The notes under the pieces were generated by a model. It did not search any database and was not told the origin of the DNA. It saw nothing but the letters and a program-made list of their open reading frames with translations. A program made the translations under genes and the position numbers. Source: Mycobacterium sp. 1245805.9 (GTDB lineage Bacteria; Actinomycetota; Actinomycetes; Mycobacteriales; Mycobacteriaceae). From it: a stretch of DNA of 51,795 nucleotides. Within the stretch, counting starts at the first letter, position 1, and every line of letters starts with the position of its first letter. Positions 26,138-41,423 of this stretch are shown one piece after another. Location of the stretch: NCBI RefSeq assembly GCF_001672915.1, contig NZ_LZKR01000169.1:1-51795 (forward strand), in the 5' to 3' direction.

Positions 26138-27766
26138 TCAGCCCTTTACGAGGGCGCGCTCGAGGATCGGTGCGAGGTCGAGGCCCGTGGGCATGGTGCC
26201 GAAAGCGCCGCCCCACCGCCCGTCGAGCCGGGTGGCCAGGAATGCCTCGGCGACGGCCGGGTGCCCGTGGCGCACCAGCAGCGAGCCCTGCAGCGCCAGG
26301 CAGATGTCCTCGGCGACCTTGCGGGCGCGGTAGGCGATGCTGTCCAGGTCGGCCAATTGCTGCCGCAGCTTTTCGACGTGGCCGTCCAGCCGGTGATCCT
26401 GGCCCGCGGTTTGGCCCAGCTCGCCGAACAGCACCTCGACGCATTCGGGGCGGGTTGCCATGGCGCGCAACGTATCCAGCGCGCTGACGTTGCCCGAGCC
26501 CTCCCAGATGCCCATCAGCGGCGCCTCACGGAACAGTCGCGGCATGCCGGAGTCCTCGACATAGCCGTTGCCACCCAGGCATTCCAGCGCCTCGGCGGCG
26601 TGCGGGGTGGCTCGCTTGCACACCCAATACTTGCTGGCGGCCAGGCCGATCCGGCGCAGCAGCGCCTCGGTCTCATCGCCCCGCACGGCCTTGTCGGTGG
26701 CGCCGGCCATCCGCATCGCGACGATCGTGGCGGCCTCGGCCTCGACGGCCAGGTCGGCCAGCACGTTGCGCATCAGCGGCTGGTCGATCAGGTAGGCGCC
26801 GAACGCCTTTCGGTGCTGGGCATGGTGGATGGCGCGCGTCAGGCCGGTGCGCATGCTGGTGGCGCTGCCCAGCGTGCAGTCCAGCCTGGTGAGGTTGACC
26901 ATCTCGATGATCGTCGGGACGCCGCGGCCCTCCTCGCCCACCAGCCACGCGGTGGCGCCGTCGTACTCCACCTCGCTGGAGGCGTTGGCGTGGTTGCCGA
27001 GCTTGTCCTTGAGCCGCTGCAACAACATCCGGTTGCGGGTGCCGTCGGGGAGTATCCGCGGCAGCAGGAAGCAGGACAGCCCGCCCGGGGCCTGCGCCAG
27101 CACCAGGAAGATGTCGCACATCGGCGCCGAGGTGAACCATTTGTGACCGGTCAGGCTGTAGCTGCCGTCCCCGTTCGGGGTCGCCTGGGTGGTGCCGGCG
27201 CGTACGTCGGAGCCGCCCTGCTTCTCGGTCATCGACATGCCCGCGGTGATGCCGGCCTTCGTCGTGGCCAGTTTGAGCTCGGGGTCGTATTCGCGACTGG
27301 TCAGCAGCGGCTCGTAAACCGCCGCCAGTTCGGGGTTGTAGCGCAGCGCGGGGACGACGGCGTACGTCATCGACACGGGGCAGGTGTGTCCGGGCTCGAC
27401 GTTCCAGACCGACATCTTGGCGGCGCGCACCACGTGCGCGCCCGGCCGCCCGTCGGCCCAGGGCGCCGCGTGGATGCCGTGGCCGATCGCCACGCGCATC
27501 AGCTCGTGGTAGGCCGGGTCGTACTCGATCTCGTCGACGCGGTGCCCGTACTGGTCGTGGGTGTGCAGCACCGGCCGGTTGCGGTCGGCCAGCTCGCCCC
27601 ACCGTTGCGCCTCGCGGCTGCCCGCAAGCGCGCCAAGCTCGTTCACCTCTTCGATGCCCCACTGCCCGCCCTCGCGGATCAGCGCCTCGACGAGCACGGC
27701 GGAAGTGGCCGGGTTGTAGTTCTCCAGGGGCGGCACCTGGTTGGTCACGACATGGGTATCAGGCAT
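26138..27766 (-). CDS. fadE8: Acyl-CoA dehydrogenase FadE8 (AidB-like)
   Basis: A 542-residue flavoprotein acyl-CoA dehydrogenase. An AidB-type N-terminal extension (NYNPATSAVLVEALIREGG) precedes the FAD-binding region SMTEKQGGSDVRAGTT and the substrate region TGHKWFTSAPMCDIF. Helices with LTRAIHHAQHRKAFG, ECLGGNGYVEDSG and the catalytic-Glu block GIWEGSGNV follow. It catalyses alpha,beta-dehydrogenation of an acyl-CoA; the substrate is unknown. It heads the operon fadE8-echA4-paaX-echA5. The ATG at 27766 lies only six bases from a -10 element and has no ribosome-binding site, so the transcript is probably leaderless. Confidence 0.93.
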   Translation of the reverse strand: MPDTHVVTNQVPPLENYNPATSAVLVEALIREGGQWGIEEVNELGALAGSREAQRWGELADRNRPVLHTHDQYGHRVDEIEYDPAYHELMRVAIGHGIHAAPWADGRPGAHVVRAAKMSVWNVEPGHTCPVSMTYAVVPALRYNPELAAVYEPLLTSREYDPELKLATTKAGITAGMSMTEKQGGSDVRAGTTQATPNGDGSYSLTGHKWFTSAPMCDIFLVLAQAPGGLSCFLLPRILPDGTRNRMLLQRLKDKLGNHANASSEVEYDGATAWLVGEEGRGVPTIIEMVNLTRLDCTLGSATSMRTGLTRAIHHAQHRKAFGAYLIDQPLMRNVLADLAVEAEAATIVAMRMAGATDKAVRGDETEALLRRIGLAASKYWVCKRATPHAAEALECLGGNGYVEDSGMPRLFREAPLMGIWEGSGNVSALDTLRAMATRPECVEVLFGELGQTAGQDHRLDGHVEKLRQQLADLDSIAYRARKVAEDICLALQGSLLVRHGHPAVAEAFLATRLDGRWGGAFGTMPTGLDLAPILERALVKG

Positions 27767-27772
27767 GCACTC

Positions 27773-27809
27773 ATGTTACAGTTTTCCGACAGTCGCACAA
27801 GAGCTGTAA
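27773..27809 (-). promoter_or_regulatory. fadE8 promoter (leaderless) with flanking inverted repeat
   Basis: On the minus strand TTGTGC (27800-27795), a 16-base spacer and TAACAT (27778-27773) are followed by six bases and the fadE8 ATG, placing transcription start on the A of ATG. Half-sites TTACAG (27776-27781) and CTGTAA (27804-27809) form a perfect 6-base inverted repeat bracketing the promoter, a possible repressor site, perhaps for the operon's own PaaX-type regulator (inference). Confidence 0.5.
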
Positions 27810-27812
27810 TGA

Positions 27813-28649
27813 TCAGCGCGGGTGCGCGGCGAAGAATTGCCACAGCGCCTCGGTCGCGAACGGCGGCCATTCGTGGCCGCCGCCGTCGACGGTGACGAGG
27901 ACGACGCCGCGGTTGTCCGCGCACGTGGCCGCCGAGGTGGCGACGGGTCCGCTGGTGGTGGCGGCCGCGGCGCCGCATTGATCGACGTTGCGCCAGAACG
28001 CATTGACCTCAGGCACCGACGGGCCGTTGATGACGCTGAAGCCCTGCCCGCCGGCGTACGGGACGAGCCGGTCGGCGGTGCCGTGAATGTGGAAAACCGA
28101 CGTCGGGCGCGGGCTGCGGCACGCGTTCAGCTGGGTGCCGGCAACCGGGCCGATCGCCGCGAAGATGTCGGTCGTGCAGGCCAGCGTGAAGGACATGATG
28201 GCGCCGTTGCTCATCCCGGTGGCGTAGACCTTGGCGTGGTCGATGCCGACGTTGCGGCCGATGTCGGCGACGACCGCGCTGATGAAGGCGACGTCGTCGA
28301 CGCCCTCCCGTCCGGGCCGGCCGCAGCAGCCCTCCCCGTCGACGTTCCAGGCCCGGTCGAACCCGTCCGGATAGGCGACGACGAATTTGGCCGAATCGGC
28401 CAAATGGTCCCAGTCGTAACCCCTTTCGGCCTGCGCGCCGCTGCCGGAATAGCCGTGCATGACGACCACCAGCGCGGCCGATGCGGGCGCCCCCGCGGGC
28501 TTGTAGAGCCGATAGTCGCGATCGTGGCCACCGACGTTGAGGTGGTGCAGGCTGGTGCCGGTGACGAAGCCCGACGGGAGCTCGCGCCACGGCGCGCAAC
28601 CGGCGACCAGCAGAACCACTCCGAGCAGCGCCGCGAGCCGACCGAGCAT
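27813..28649 (-). CDS. lpqP: LpqP-like lipoprotein esterase (PHB depolymerase family)
   Basis: A 278-residue secreted lipoprotein of the polyhydroxybutyrate depolymerase/feruloyl esterase alpha/beta-hydrolase family. The lipobox LVAGC puts the lipidated Cys at residue 18. The oxyanion strand VVMHGYSGSG, nucleophile elbow ATGMSNGAIMS, FHIHGTADRLVPY (acid) and GGGHEWPP (His) give a complete catalytic set. It probably hydrolyses an extracellular ester; the substrate is unknown. It ends 46 bases before fadE8 on the same strand, but fadE8 has its own promoter. The length is close to that of M. tuberculosis LpqP. Confidence 0.88.
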   Translation of the reverse strand: MLGRLAALLGVVLLVAGCAPWRELPSGFVTGTSLHHLNVGGHDRDYRLYKPAGAPASAALVVVMHGYSGSGAQAERGYDWDHLADSAKFVVAYPDGFDRAWNVDGEGCCGRPGREGVDDVAFISAVVADIGRNVGIDHAKVYATGMSNGAIMSFTLACTTDIFAAIGPVAGTQLNACRSPRPTSVFHIHGTADRLVPYAGGQGFSVINGPSVPEVNAFWRNVDQCGAAAATTSGPVATSAATCADNRGVVLVTVDGGGHEWPPFATEALWQFFAAHPR

Positions 28650-28660
28650 GGGCGCGTGAA

Positions 28661-29416
28661 TCAGCCGCCGGTGTTTTCCCGCAGAAACGCGATGTCGTCC
28701 TTGCGGCCCTCGTCGGCGGTCTCGCAGATCACCGGCGCGTCGGCGGCCTTGACCACCGCGACGAGCAGCTCGGGGTCGATCTGGCCGGTGCCGAAGTTGG
28801 CGTGCCGGTCGGCGCCCGAACCCGCGGCGTCGCGCGAGTCGTTGCAGTGCACCAGGTCAATGCGGCCGGTCAGGGCCTTGACCCGGTCGACCGCGTCGAT
28901 CAGCTCCTCCCCCGCGGCCCAGGCGTGGCAGGTGTCCAGGCAGAAGCCGATGCCCTTGTCCCCGATGCGATCCCAGAGCCTGCCGATGGTGTCGAAGTGG
29001 CGGGCCATGGCGTGGTCGCCGCCCGCCGTGTTCTCCAGGTACACGCGGACGTCGGTTTCGAGGTAGTCCAGCGCCTTGACCCACCGCTCGAAGCCGGCCT
29101 CCATGTCATTGTCGTCGGCGTGGCCGCCGTGCACGATCACCGCCGTCGCGCCGACCGCCGCGGCCGCGTCGCAGGTGTCCTGCAGGATCTTGCGCGACGG
29201 GATGCGAATGCGGTTGTTGGCCGAGGCCACGTTGATCAGGTACGGCGCGTGGACGTACAGCGGGATCGTGGACGCCTTCAGCGCCTCGGCGTCGTCGCGC
29301 GGCTTGGGCTTCTTCCAGCTCTGCGGGTTGCCGAGGAAGAACTGCACCGCGTCGGCGCCGTCGGCCTGCGCGGCGGCCAGGGGATCGTCGGAGTGGACGT
29401 GCGAACCGATGAGCAC
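28661..29416 (-). CDS. end: Endonuclease IV (AP endonuclease)
   Basis: Endonuclease IV (251 residues) cleaves 5' to abasic sites in base excision repair. TIM-barrel metal ligands are visible in YVHAPYLINVAS (His), VIVHGGHADD (His), VYLENTAGG (Glu), GFCLDTCHAWAAG (Asp, His), LVHCNDS (His) and the C-terminal ICETADEG (Glu). The start is GTG at 29416 (VLIGSHV), matching the family N-terminus; longer in-frame extension runs into the repeat and rpoC terminator. It lies downstream of rpoC in the same direction, separated by 170 bases with a terminator. Confidence 0.93.
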   Translation of the reverse strand: MLIGSHVHSDDPLAAAQADGADAVQFFLGNPQSWKKPKPRDDAEALKASTIPLYVHAPYLINVASANNRIRIPSRKILQDTCDAAAAVGATAVIVHGGHADDNDMEAGFERWVKALDYLETDVRVYLENTAGGDHAMARHFDTIGRLWDRIGDKGIGFCLDTCHAWAAGEELIDAVDRVKALTGRIDLVHCNDSRDAAGSGADRHANFGTGQIDPELLVAVVKAADAPVICETADEGRKDDIAFLRENTGG

Positions 29417-29457
29417 GATGGCCAGTGTAGTGAGTGCCACCGACCGGCCGGCGCCCG

Positions 29458-29517
29458 CGAACGTGCGGCTGGCCGCACACTCGGCGCCGAACGTGCGGCT
29501 GGCCGCACACTCGGCGC
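29458..29517. repeat. Tandem 30-bp palindromic repeat (two identical copies)
   Basis: Two exact, adjoining 30-base copies (29458-29487 and 29488-29517). Each contains a nearly perfect 16-base palindrome, GTGCGGC-TG-GCCGCAC (29463-29478 and 29493-29508). Each could form a hairpin in DNA or RNA. The pair lies between the rpoC terminator and the end start codon and is non-coding. Confidence 0.9.
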
Positions 29518-29540
29518 TAAAGGGAGGCCCAACCGCGAAC

Positions 29541-29575
29541 GAAAAAGCCCCGGACCTCTTTGGGCCCGGGGCTTT
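29541..29575 (-). terminator. rpoBC operon terminator
   Basis: Arms AAAGCCCCGG (29544-29553) and CCGGGGCTTT (29566-29575) pair over 10 bases with a 12-base loop, beginning 12 bases after the rpoC stop. On the minus strand the stem is followed by a short T run (TTTTTCG), giving a standard intrinsic terminator. Confidence 0.8.
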
Positions 29576-29586
29576 CTCGTTGCGAA

Positions 29587-33537
<3,951 letters not shown>

Positions 33538-33580
33538 GTAACTCCCTTTCCCCTTGCGGGTTTAGTAACTAAAAACGTGA

Positions 33581-37102
<3,522 letters not shown>

Positions 37103-37489
37103 CAAGATGCGTCCTTCCAGCACCTCGTGCGACTCACGGCCCCGGGGGAACCGGCTGCGTTCGCCGCATCAATTTGTCGGTACGGCTGGCGAACGATCTG
37201 CCCGGATCTCACGCGCGCAACTAAATAGCTAAGCCGCGGGAGGGGGCTCAGGCTAAGACCACGGTGTCAGGTGGCGGGTGAGGTGGGCAGGAGGTAGCCA
37301 GCGCAACGTCCAACAATAGCGCAGGACCGCGCATTCCTCAACTACCCACAACAATCAACCCAGGAACATCGGCGCTGGCTCGCGATCTCGACGTTCCGTG
37401 GGTACATGCTGCCCAACAGACTGACCCGTTTAGGCCCGGTCGTCAAGAGGGCGGGGCGGCAAGTTGCACCGAGTTATCGGAAATTTTCG
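37103..37489 (-). promoter_or_regulatory. rpoB upstream region with promoter at 37313-37341
   Basis: This 387-base gap holds no gene. On the minus strand TTGAGG (37341-37336), a 17-base spacer and TATTGT (37318-37313) form a strong sigma-A promoter, leaving an rpoB leader of about 200 bases. The leader contains GC-rich stretches but no clear attenuator. The bases from 37342 to 37489, upstream of the promoter and down to the mkl stop, contain nothing else I can support. Confidence 0.7.
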
Positions 37490-38503
37490 CTACTCCCCGC
37501 CGAACTCGTTGGCCTTGAACCGGTGGGTGCCTTCGAGGTCGTCGAGGATGGCGGCCTGGGCGTTCTTGGGCAGCGTGTGCAGGATCTCGCGCACCCGGGC
37601 CTGGCGCCGCGCGACGGCCTTGCGCTCCGGCATGCCCGGCGTCGCGGTGATCTGCGGGGGCACGCCCTCGATCTCCTCGACGCCGCCGGCGTGGTGGCCG
37701 GCGTCGAGGAGGGCCTGCTCCTCGGCCATGGTGGCCTCGTCCTTCTCCTCGGACATGCCGATCGGCCCGATGCGCCGGCCGTTGAGGAACTGGCGCACGA
37801 CGGGCTCGTCGCTGGTCAGCAGCACCTCCCGCGGGCCGAACATGACCAGCTTGCGGCGGAACAGCATGCCCATGTTGTCCGGCACGGTCCGGGCGATGTT
37901 GATGTTGTGCGTCACGATCAGGACGGTTGCGTCGATCTGGGCGTTGATGTCGAGGATCAGCTGGCTCAGATACGCGGTACGAACCGGGTCCAGACCGGAG
38001 TCGGGCTCGTCGCACAGGATGATCTGCGGGTCCATCACCAGCGCCCGGGCCAGGCTGGCGCGCTTGCGCATACCGCCGGAGATCTCGCCGGGGAACTTCT
38101 TCTCGTCGCCGCCGAGGCCCACCAGGGTCAGCTTCTCCATGACGATGTCACGGATCTCGCTTTCCTTCTTCTTGGTGTGCTCGCGCAGCGGGAAGGCCGC
38201 GTTGTCGAACAGGTTCATCGATCCGAACAGCGCGCCGTCCTGGAACATGACGCCGAACAGGGTGCGGATCTCGTAGAGCTCCTTGGCCGAGCACTCGAGG
38301 ATGTCGGTGCCGTCGATCATGATCGAGCCGCGCTCCGGGCGCAGCAGACCGATGAGGGACTTCAGGAACACCGATTTGCCGGTACCCGACGGCCCCAGTA
38401 GGACGCTGACCTCCCCGGCGGGGATATCCAGCGTCACGTCTTCCCAAATTCTCGAGGGACCGAAGGACTTCGTGAGCCCCCTCACCTCGATAGCGACGCC
38501 CAT
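37490..38503 (-). CDS. mkl: Mce-associated ABC transporter ATP-binding protein Mkl (MlaF-like)
   Basis: A 337-residue ABC ATPase (MlaF type) that in mycobacteria energises Mce lipid/cholesterol importers together with YrbE permeases encoded elsewhere. Walker A GPSGTGKSVFLKSL is near residue 37, the signature GEISGGMRKRASLARAL near 140, Walker B IILCDEPDSGLDP near 165 and the H-loop VLIVTHNIN near 200. A C-terminal extension (MSEEKDEATMAEEQ and beyond) is typical of Mkl. ATG at 38503 has GGAAGG at the right spacing. An in-frame GTG at 38563 is the alternative and would resemble the longer M. tuberculosis annotation. Confidence 0.94.
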   Translation of the reverse strand: MGVAIEVRGLTKSFGPSRIWEDVTLDIPAGEVSVLLGPSGTGKSVFLKSLIGLLRPERGSIMIDGTDILECSAKELYEIRTLFGVMFQDGALFGSMNLFDNAAFPLREHTKKKESEIRDIVMEKLTLVGLGGDEKKFPGEISGGMRKRASLARALVMDPQIILCDEPDSGLDPVRTAYLSQLILDINAQIDATVLIVTHNINIARTVPDNMGMLFRRKLVMFGPREVLLTSDEPVVRQFLNGRRIGPIGMSEEKDEATMAEEQALLDAGHHAGGVEEIEGVPPQITATPGMPERKAVARRQARVREILHTLPKNAQAAILDDLEGTHRFKANEFGGE

Positions 38504-38663
38504 GGGGAATCCTTCCGTCGACGCACGTGCCCGCCACCTGCCCTTTTGTGTGGCATCAGTCACTGTAGCGCACGTCAGGCACCCGGCATCAGGCTTGGAA
38601 CGGACCGCTGACAAAAATTGGCCGACCTGAGACCGCCGGGGTCGGGTTTATTTGACGCGAGTG

Positions 38664-40178
38664 TTAGCTAGCGGGTGCCCAATTTCCGTGGAAGCCCATC
38701 GGCACGCGTTGTGGCAGGTGCACGGTAGCCATGGATTCGAGGGTCTGCGCATCCAGCAGCACCAGCTGCCCTTCGTCGCGGCCGCGGTGGTAGCCGTAGC
38801 CCATCAGGACGCCGTCGTCCTCGGCCCGGTCCCCGGGGCTGGAGGCGGGGTTCGGGACGAAAGACATCTCGCCGAGCAAAAGCTCGGGGTCGAGTCCGGC
38901 GACCGTGGCCGATCCCGTCGTGTAGTCGTGCTTGTACAGCGGGGTGGCCATCTCGGCGCTGCCCGCGGCGAGGAAGCCGCCCTCGATGCCCACCGTGTAG
39001 CCGAAGCGGTGCCGCGCACCCAACAGCGTCTCGTTGATCCGCGGGAATTCCTGCGAGCGCTCGTCGCGGCATTCGGTGGCCACCGCGCCGGTCGCCAGGT
39101 TGACGGTCCAGCGGTCCAGCCTGGGCGTGGTGTCGCCGGGGCCGCGCCGGTCGCGGTCGAACATCTTCGCGTAGCGCACCACGTCGAGCACCAAAACCTC
39201 TGCGCCGTTGCGCATTTCGGAGTAGGCGTTGAGCGGGTGGTAGACGTAGCAGGGTTCGATGTCGAACCAGCGGACGTCCTTGTTGTCGCCCTCGCGGGGC
39301 ATGACCCCGATGCGCGCCGGGTAGCCGGGGTTCCAGGCGTACGGCATCCGGTCGTCGTGTCTCGGGTTGCGGTTCATCATCGCGGTGATCGGGCCCGGCA
39401 CCCGGACCCGCCCGACCAGCGACTGCATCGCCAGCCGGGCCGGCACGCCGAGCCAGCGCGGGATGTTCGTGGGAAGCACCTGCACCGCGTCGAACGTCAC
39501 CGGCAGGTCGTAGATCACCACGTATTTGTCGGTCAGCGAGAAGTCGTGCATCATCGGCGACCCCGACACCTCGATGTCGACGGTGCGGCGGGCCCGCCCG
39601 CGGGTGTCGATCACCGAGTACTGCACGGTGCGCCCGCGCGCGAAAGAGTAAGACACGGCGTGCAATTCGCCGGTGTGCGGATCGCGGTGCGGATGGGCGG
39701 TGTAGCCGCCCTCCAGGGTGCCGTCGAAGTCGCAGGTTCCGACGGTGTCCAGCTCGTCGGTCAGCTCGTAGTTGGCGGCCCCGCCCTCGACCAGCGCCAG
39801 GGTGCGACCGGCGTGCGTCAGCACGTTGGTGTTGGCGCCGAAGGACAGCATGCCCGCCCGCGTGTTGAGGCGGCCCGGCGCCGGCTCGCCGAGGGTGGCG
39901 CTCACCGAGAGGCTGCGCACCCAGCGGTTGCGATACCACTGGGCCCTGCCGTCGCGCAGCGCGACGCCGTGCACCATGCCGTCGCCGCTGAACCAATGAT
40001 AGGTGGCGGGGTCCACTTCCTCGGCCGGGTTCGGCCCGTTGCGCAGGTAGCGCCCGTCGAGGTGCTCGGGGAGATGTCCGGTGACCTCCAGGTCGGTCGC
40101 GGTCACCTCGGCGCCCACCGGCGCCAGAAAGCCGTCGAGATAGGGGTTGCTGGATCGGGTGGCTTGCGCAGAGGTCAT
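38664..40178 (-). CDS. Carotenoid oxygenase family protein
   Basis: A 504-residue non-haem iron carotenoid cleavage oxygenase (RPE65 family). Iron-ligand histidines are visible in YTAHPHRDPH, MMHDFSLTD, YVYHPLNAY and the C-terminal MGFHGNW. The family N-terminal DGRYLRNGPNP and GDGMVHGV are present. The M. tuberculosis counterpart Rv0654 cleaves carotenoids and apocarotenoids. It diverges from a TetR regulator across 62 bases containing a palindrome close to its ATG, which suggests TetR control. Confidence 0.93.
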   Translation of the reverse strand: MTSAQATRSSNPYLDGFLAPVGAEVTATDLEVTGHLPEHLDGRYLRNGPNPAEEVDPATYHWFSGDGMVHGVALRDGRAQWYRNRWVRSLSVSATLGEPAPGRLNTRAGMLSFGANTNVLTHAGRTLALVEGGAANYELTDELDTVGTCDFDGTLEGGYTAHPHRDPHTGELHAVSYSFARGRTVQYSVIDTRGRARRTVDIEVSGSPMMHDFSLTDKYVVIYDLPVTFDAVQVLPTNIPRWLGVPARLAMQSLVGRVRVPGPITAMMNRNPRHDDRMPYAWNPGYPARIGVMPREGDNKDVRWFDIEPCYVYHPLNAYSEMRNGAEVLVLDVVRYAKMFDRDRRGPGDTTPRLDRWTVNLATGAVATECRDERSQEFPRINETLLGARHRFGYTVGIEGGFLAAGSAEMATPLYKHDYTTGSATVAGLDPELLLGEMSFVPNPASSPGDRAEDDGVLMGYGYHRGRDEGQLVLLDAQTLESMATVHLPQRVPMGFHGNWAPAS

Positions 40179-40190
40179 TGCTGAGCTCCT

Positions 40191-40203
40191 ATAACATTGT
40201 TAT
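40191..40203. promoter_or_regulatory. Palindromic operator between carotenoid oxygenase and TetR genes
   Basis: ATAACA-T-TGTTAT is a perfect 13-base palindrome in the 62-base divergent gap, 13 bases from the oxygenase ATG. Another GTTATT half-site occurs 11 bases further on (40210-40215). This is the likely binding site of the adjacent TetR protein. Confidence 0.55.
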
Positions 40204-40240
40204 TTCGCCGTTATTGGCACGCTACGCCCCCGGTGAGAAG

Positions 40241-40924
40241 ATGGCAAGAATGACTTCGCAGACTGAGCGCAGCGTGCGCGACGAGATGTTGCACGCCGCC
40301 GTCGCCCTGCTCGACGAGCAGGGGCCCGATGCGCTGCAGACCCGCAAGGTGGCCGGCGCGGCGGGGACCTCGACGATGGCGGTCTACACCCATTTCGGCG
40401 GGATGCGCGGGCTGATCGCCGCGGTCGCCGAGGAGGGCCTGCGGCAGTTCGACGCGGCGCTGGCGGTGCCCGAGACCGACGACCCGGTCGCCGATCTGTT
40501 CGCCCTGCAAGCCGCGTACCGGCGCTACGCGATCGAGCGGCCGCACATGTATCGGCTGATGTTCGGCAGCACCAGCGCGCACGGCATCAATGCCCCGGCG
40601 GGCAACATGTTGACGCTGACGGTCGCCGAAATCGAACGCGACATTCCCAGCTTCGCGCATTTGGTGCGCGTGGTTCAGCGGTCGGTGGGCGGCGGGCGGA
40701 TCACCGTCGGCTCCACGGCCGACGACGCGGTCATCATTGCCACGGCCGCCCAGTTCTGGGCGTTGGTACACGGGTTCGTGATGCTCGAGTTGGGCGGCTT
40801 CTACGGCGACGACGGCGCGGCCGTCGCGGCGGTGCTTCGCTCGATGACGTCGAAATTGTTTGTCGCGCTGGGGGATTCACCCGACCGGGTGGCAGAGTCG
40901 CAGCGGTCGGCGGTGGTGGGCTGA
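40241..40924 (+). CDS. TetR family transcriptional regulator
   Basis: A 227-residue TetR regulator. The DNA-binding domain is EMLHAAVALLDEQGPDALQTRKVA, AAGTSTMAVYTHFGGMRGL (residues 12-55), followed by a helical domain with AHLVRVVQRSVGGG and FWALVHGFVMLELGGFYG. ATGs at 40241 and 40250 are both possible; upstream in-frame codons lie in the operator region. It likely controls the divergent carotenoid oxygenase gene. It is convergent with rplL, with a shared terminator hairpin between them. Confidence 0.88.
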   Translation: MARMTSQTERSVRDEMLHAAVALLDEQGPDALQTRKVAGAAGTSTMAVYTHFGGMRGLIAAVAEEGLRQFDAALAVPETDDPVADLFALQAAYRRYAIERPHMYRLMFGSTSAHGINAPAGNMLTLTVAEIERDIPSFAHLVRVVQRSVGGGRITVGSTADDAVIIATAAQFWALVHGFVMLELGGFYGDDGAAVAAVLRSMTSKLFVALGDSPDRVAESQRSAVVG

Positions 40925-40925
40925 A

Positions 40926-40975
40926 CAGACGCAAAAGCCCCCGACACGCCGGGCGTGTGGGAGCCTTTGCGTCTG
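40926..40975. terminator. Bidirectional terminator between tetR and rplL
   Basis: A long stem with outer arms CAGACGCAAA (40926-40935) and TTTGCGTCTG (40966-40975) and a nearly complementary inner stem (CCGACACGCC region against GGCGTGTGG) lies between the two convergent stops. It could end transcription in both directions. Confidence 0.75.
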
Positions 40976-40985
40976 CTCGGCAGAC

Positions 40986-41381
40986 TTACTTGACGGTGAC
41001 GGTGGCGCCGGCGGCCTCGAGCTTGGTCTTGGCCTCGTCGGCGGCCTCCTTGGCCACCTTCTCGAGCAGCGGCTTGGGCGCGCCGTCGACCAGGTCTTTG
41101 GCCTCCTTGAGGCCCAGGCCGGAGACGATCTCGCGGACCACCTTGATGACGCCGATCTTCTTGTCACCGGCGGCCTCGAGGATGACGTCGAACTCCGACT
41201 GCTCCTCGGCGGCCTCGGCGGGCGCGCCACCCGCGGCCGGACCACCGGCGGCGGCGACGGCGACCGGGGCGGCCGCGGTGACCTCGAAGGTCTCCTCGAA
41301 CTTCTTCACGAAGTCCGAGAGCTCCAGCAGGGTCATTTCCTTGAACGCGTCGAGCAGGTCGTCGCTAGAGATTTTGGCCAT
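40986..41381 (-). CDS. rplL: 50S ribosomal protein L7/L12
   Basis: L7/L12 (131 residues) forms the flexible stalk that recruits translation GTPases. The N-terminal dimerisation helix is followed by an Ala/Gly hinge (AAAPVAVAAAGGPAAGGAPA) and the C-terminal domain with EFDVILEAAGDKKIGVIKVVRE and LGLKEAKDLVDGAPK. ATG at 41381 follows rplJ by 42 bases. It is the last gene before the bidirectional terminator. Confidence 0.99.
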   Translation of the reverse strand: MAKISSDDLLDAFKEMTLLELSDFVKKFEETFEVTAAAPVAVAAAGGPAAGGAPAEAAEEQSEFDVILEAAGDKKIGVIKVVREIVSGLGLKEAKDLVDGAPKPLLEKVAKEAADEAKTKLEAAGATVTVK

Positions 41382-41423
41382 GGTGTGGGTCCTTCCTTGT
41401 TTTCCTAAGTTGCGGGTGGGTTG

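Noticed and set aside
22034..29416. Search for tRNA genes, insertion sequences or attachment sites in the accessory-looking stretches
   Set aside because: No cloverleaf-type sequence, transposase frame or terminal inverted repeats could be recognised here or elsewhere in the window.
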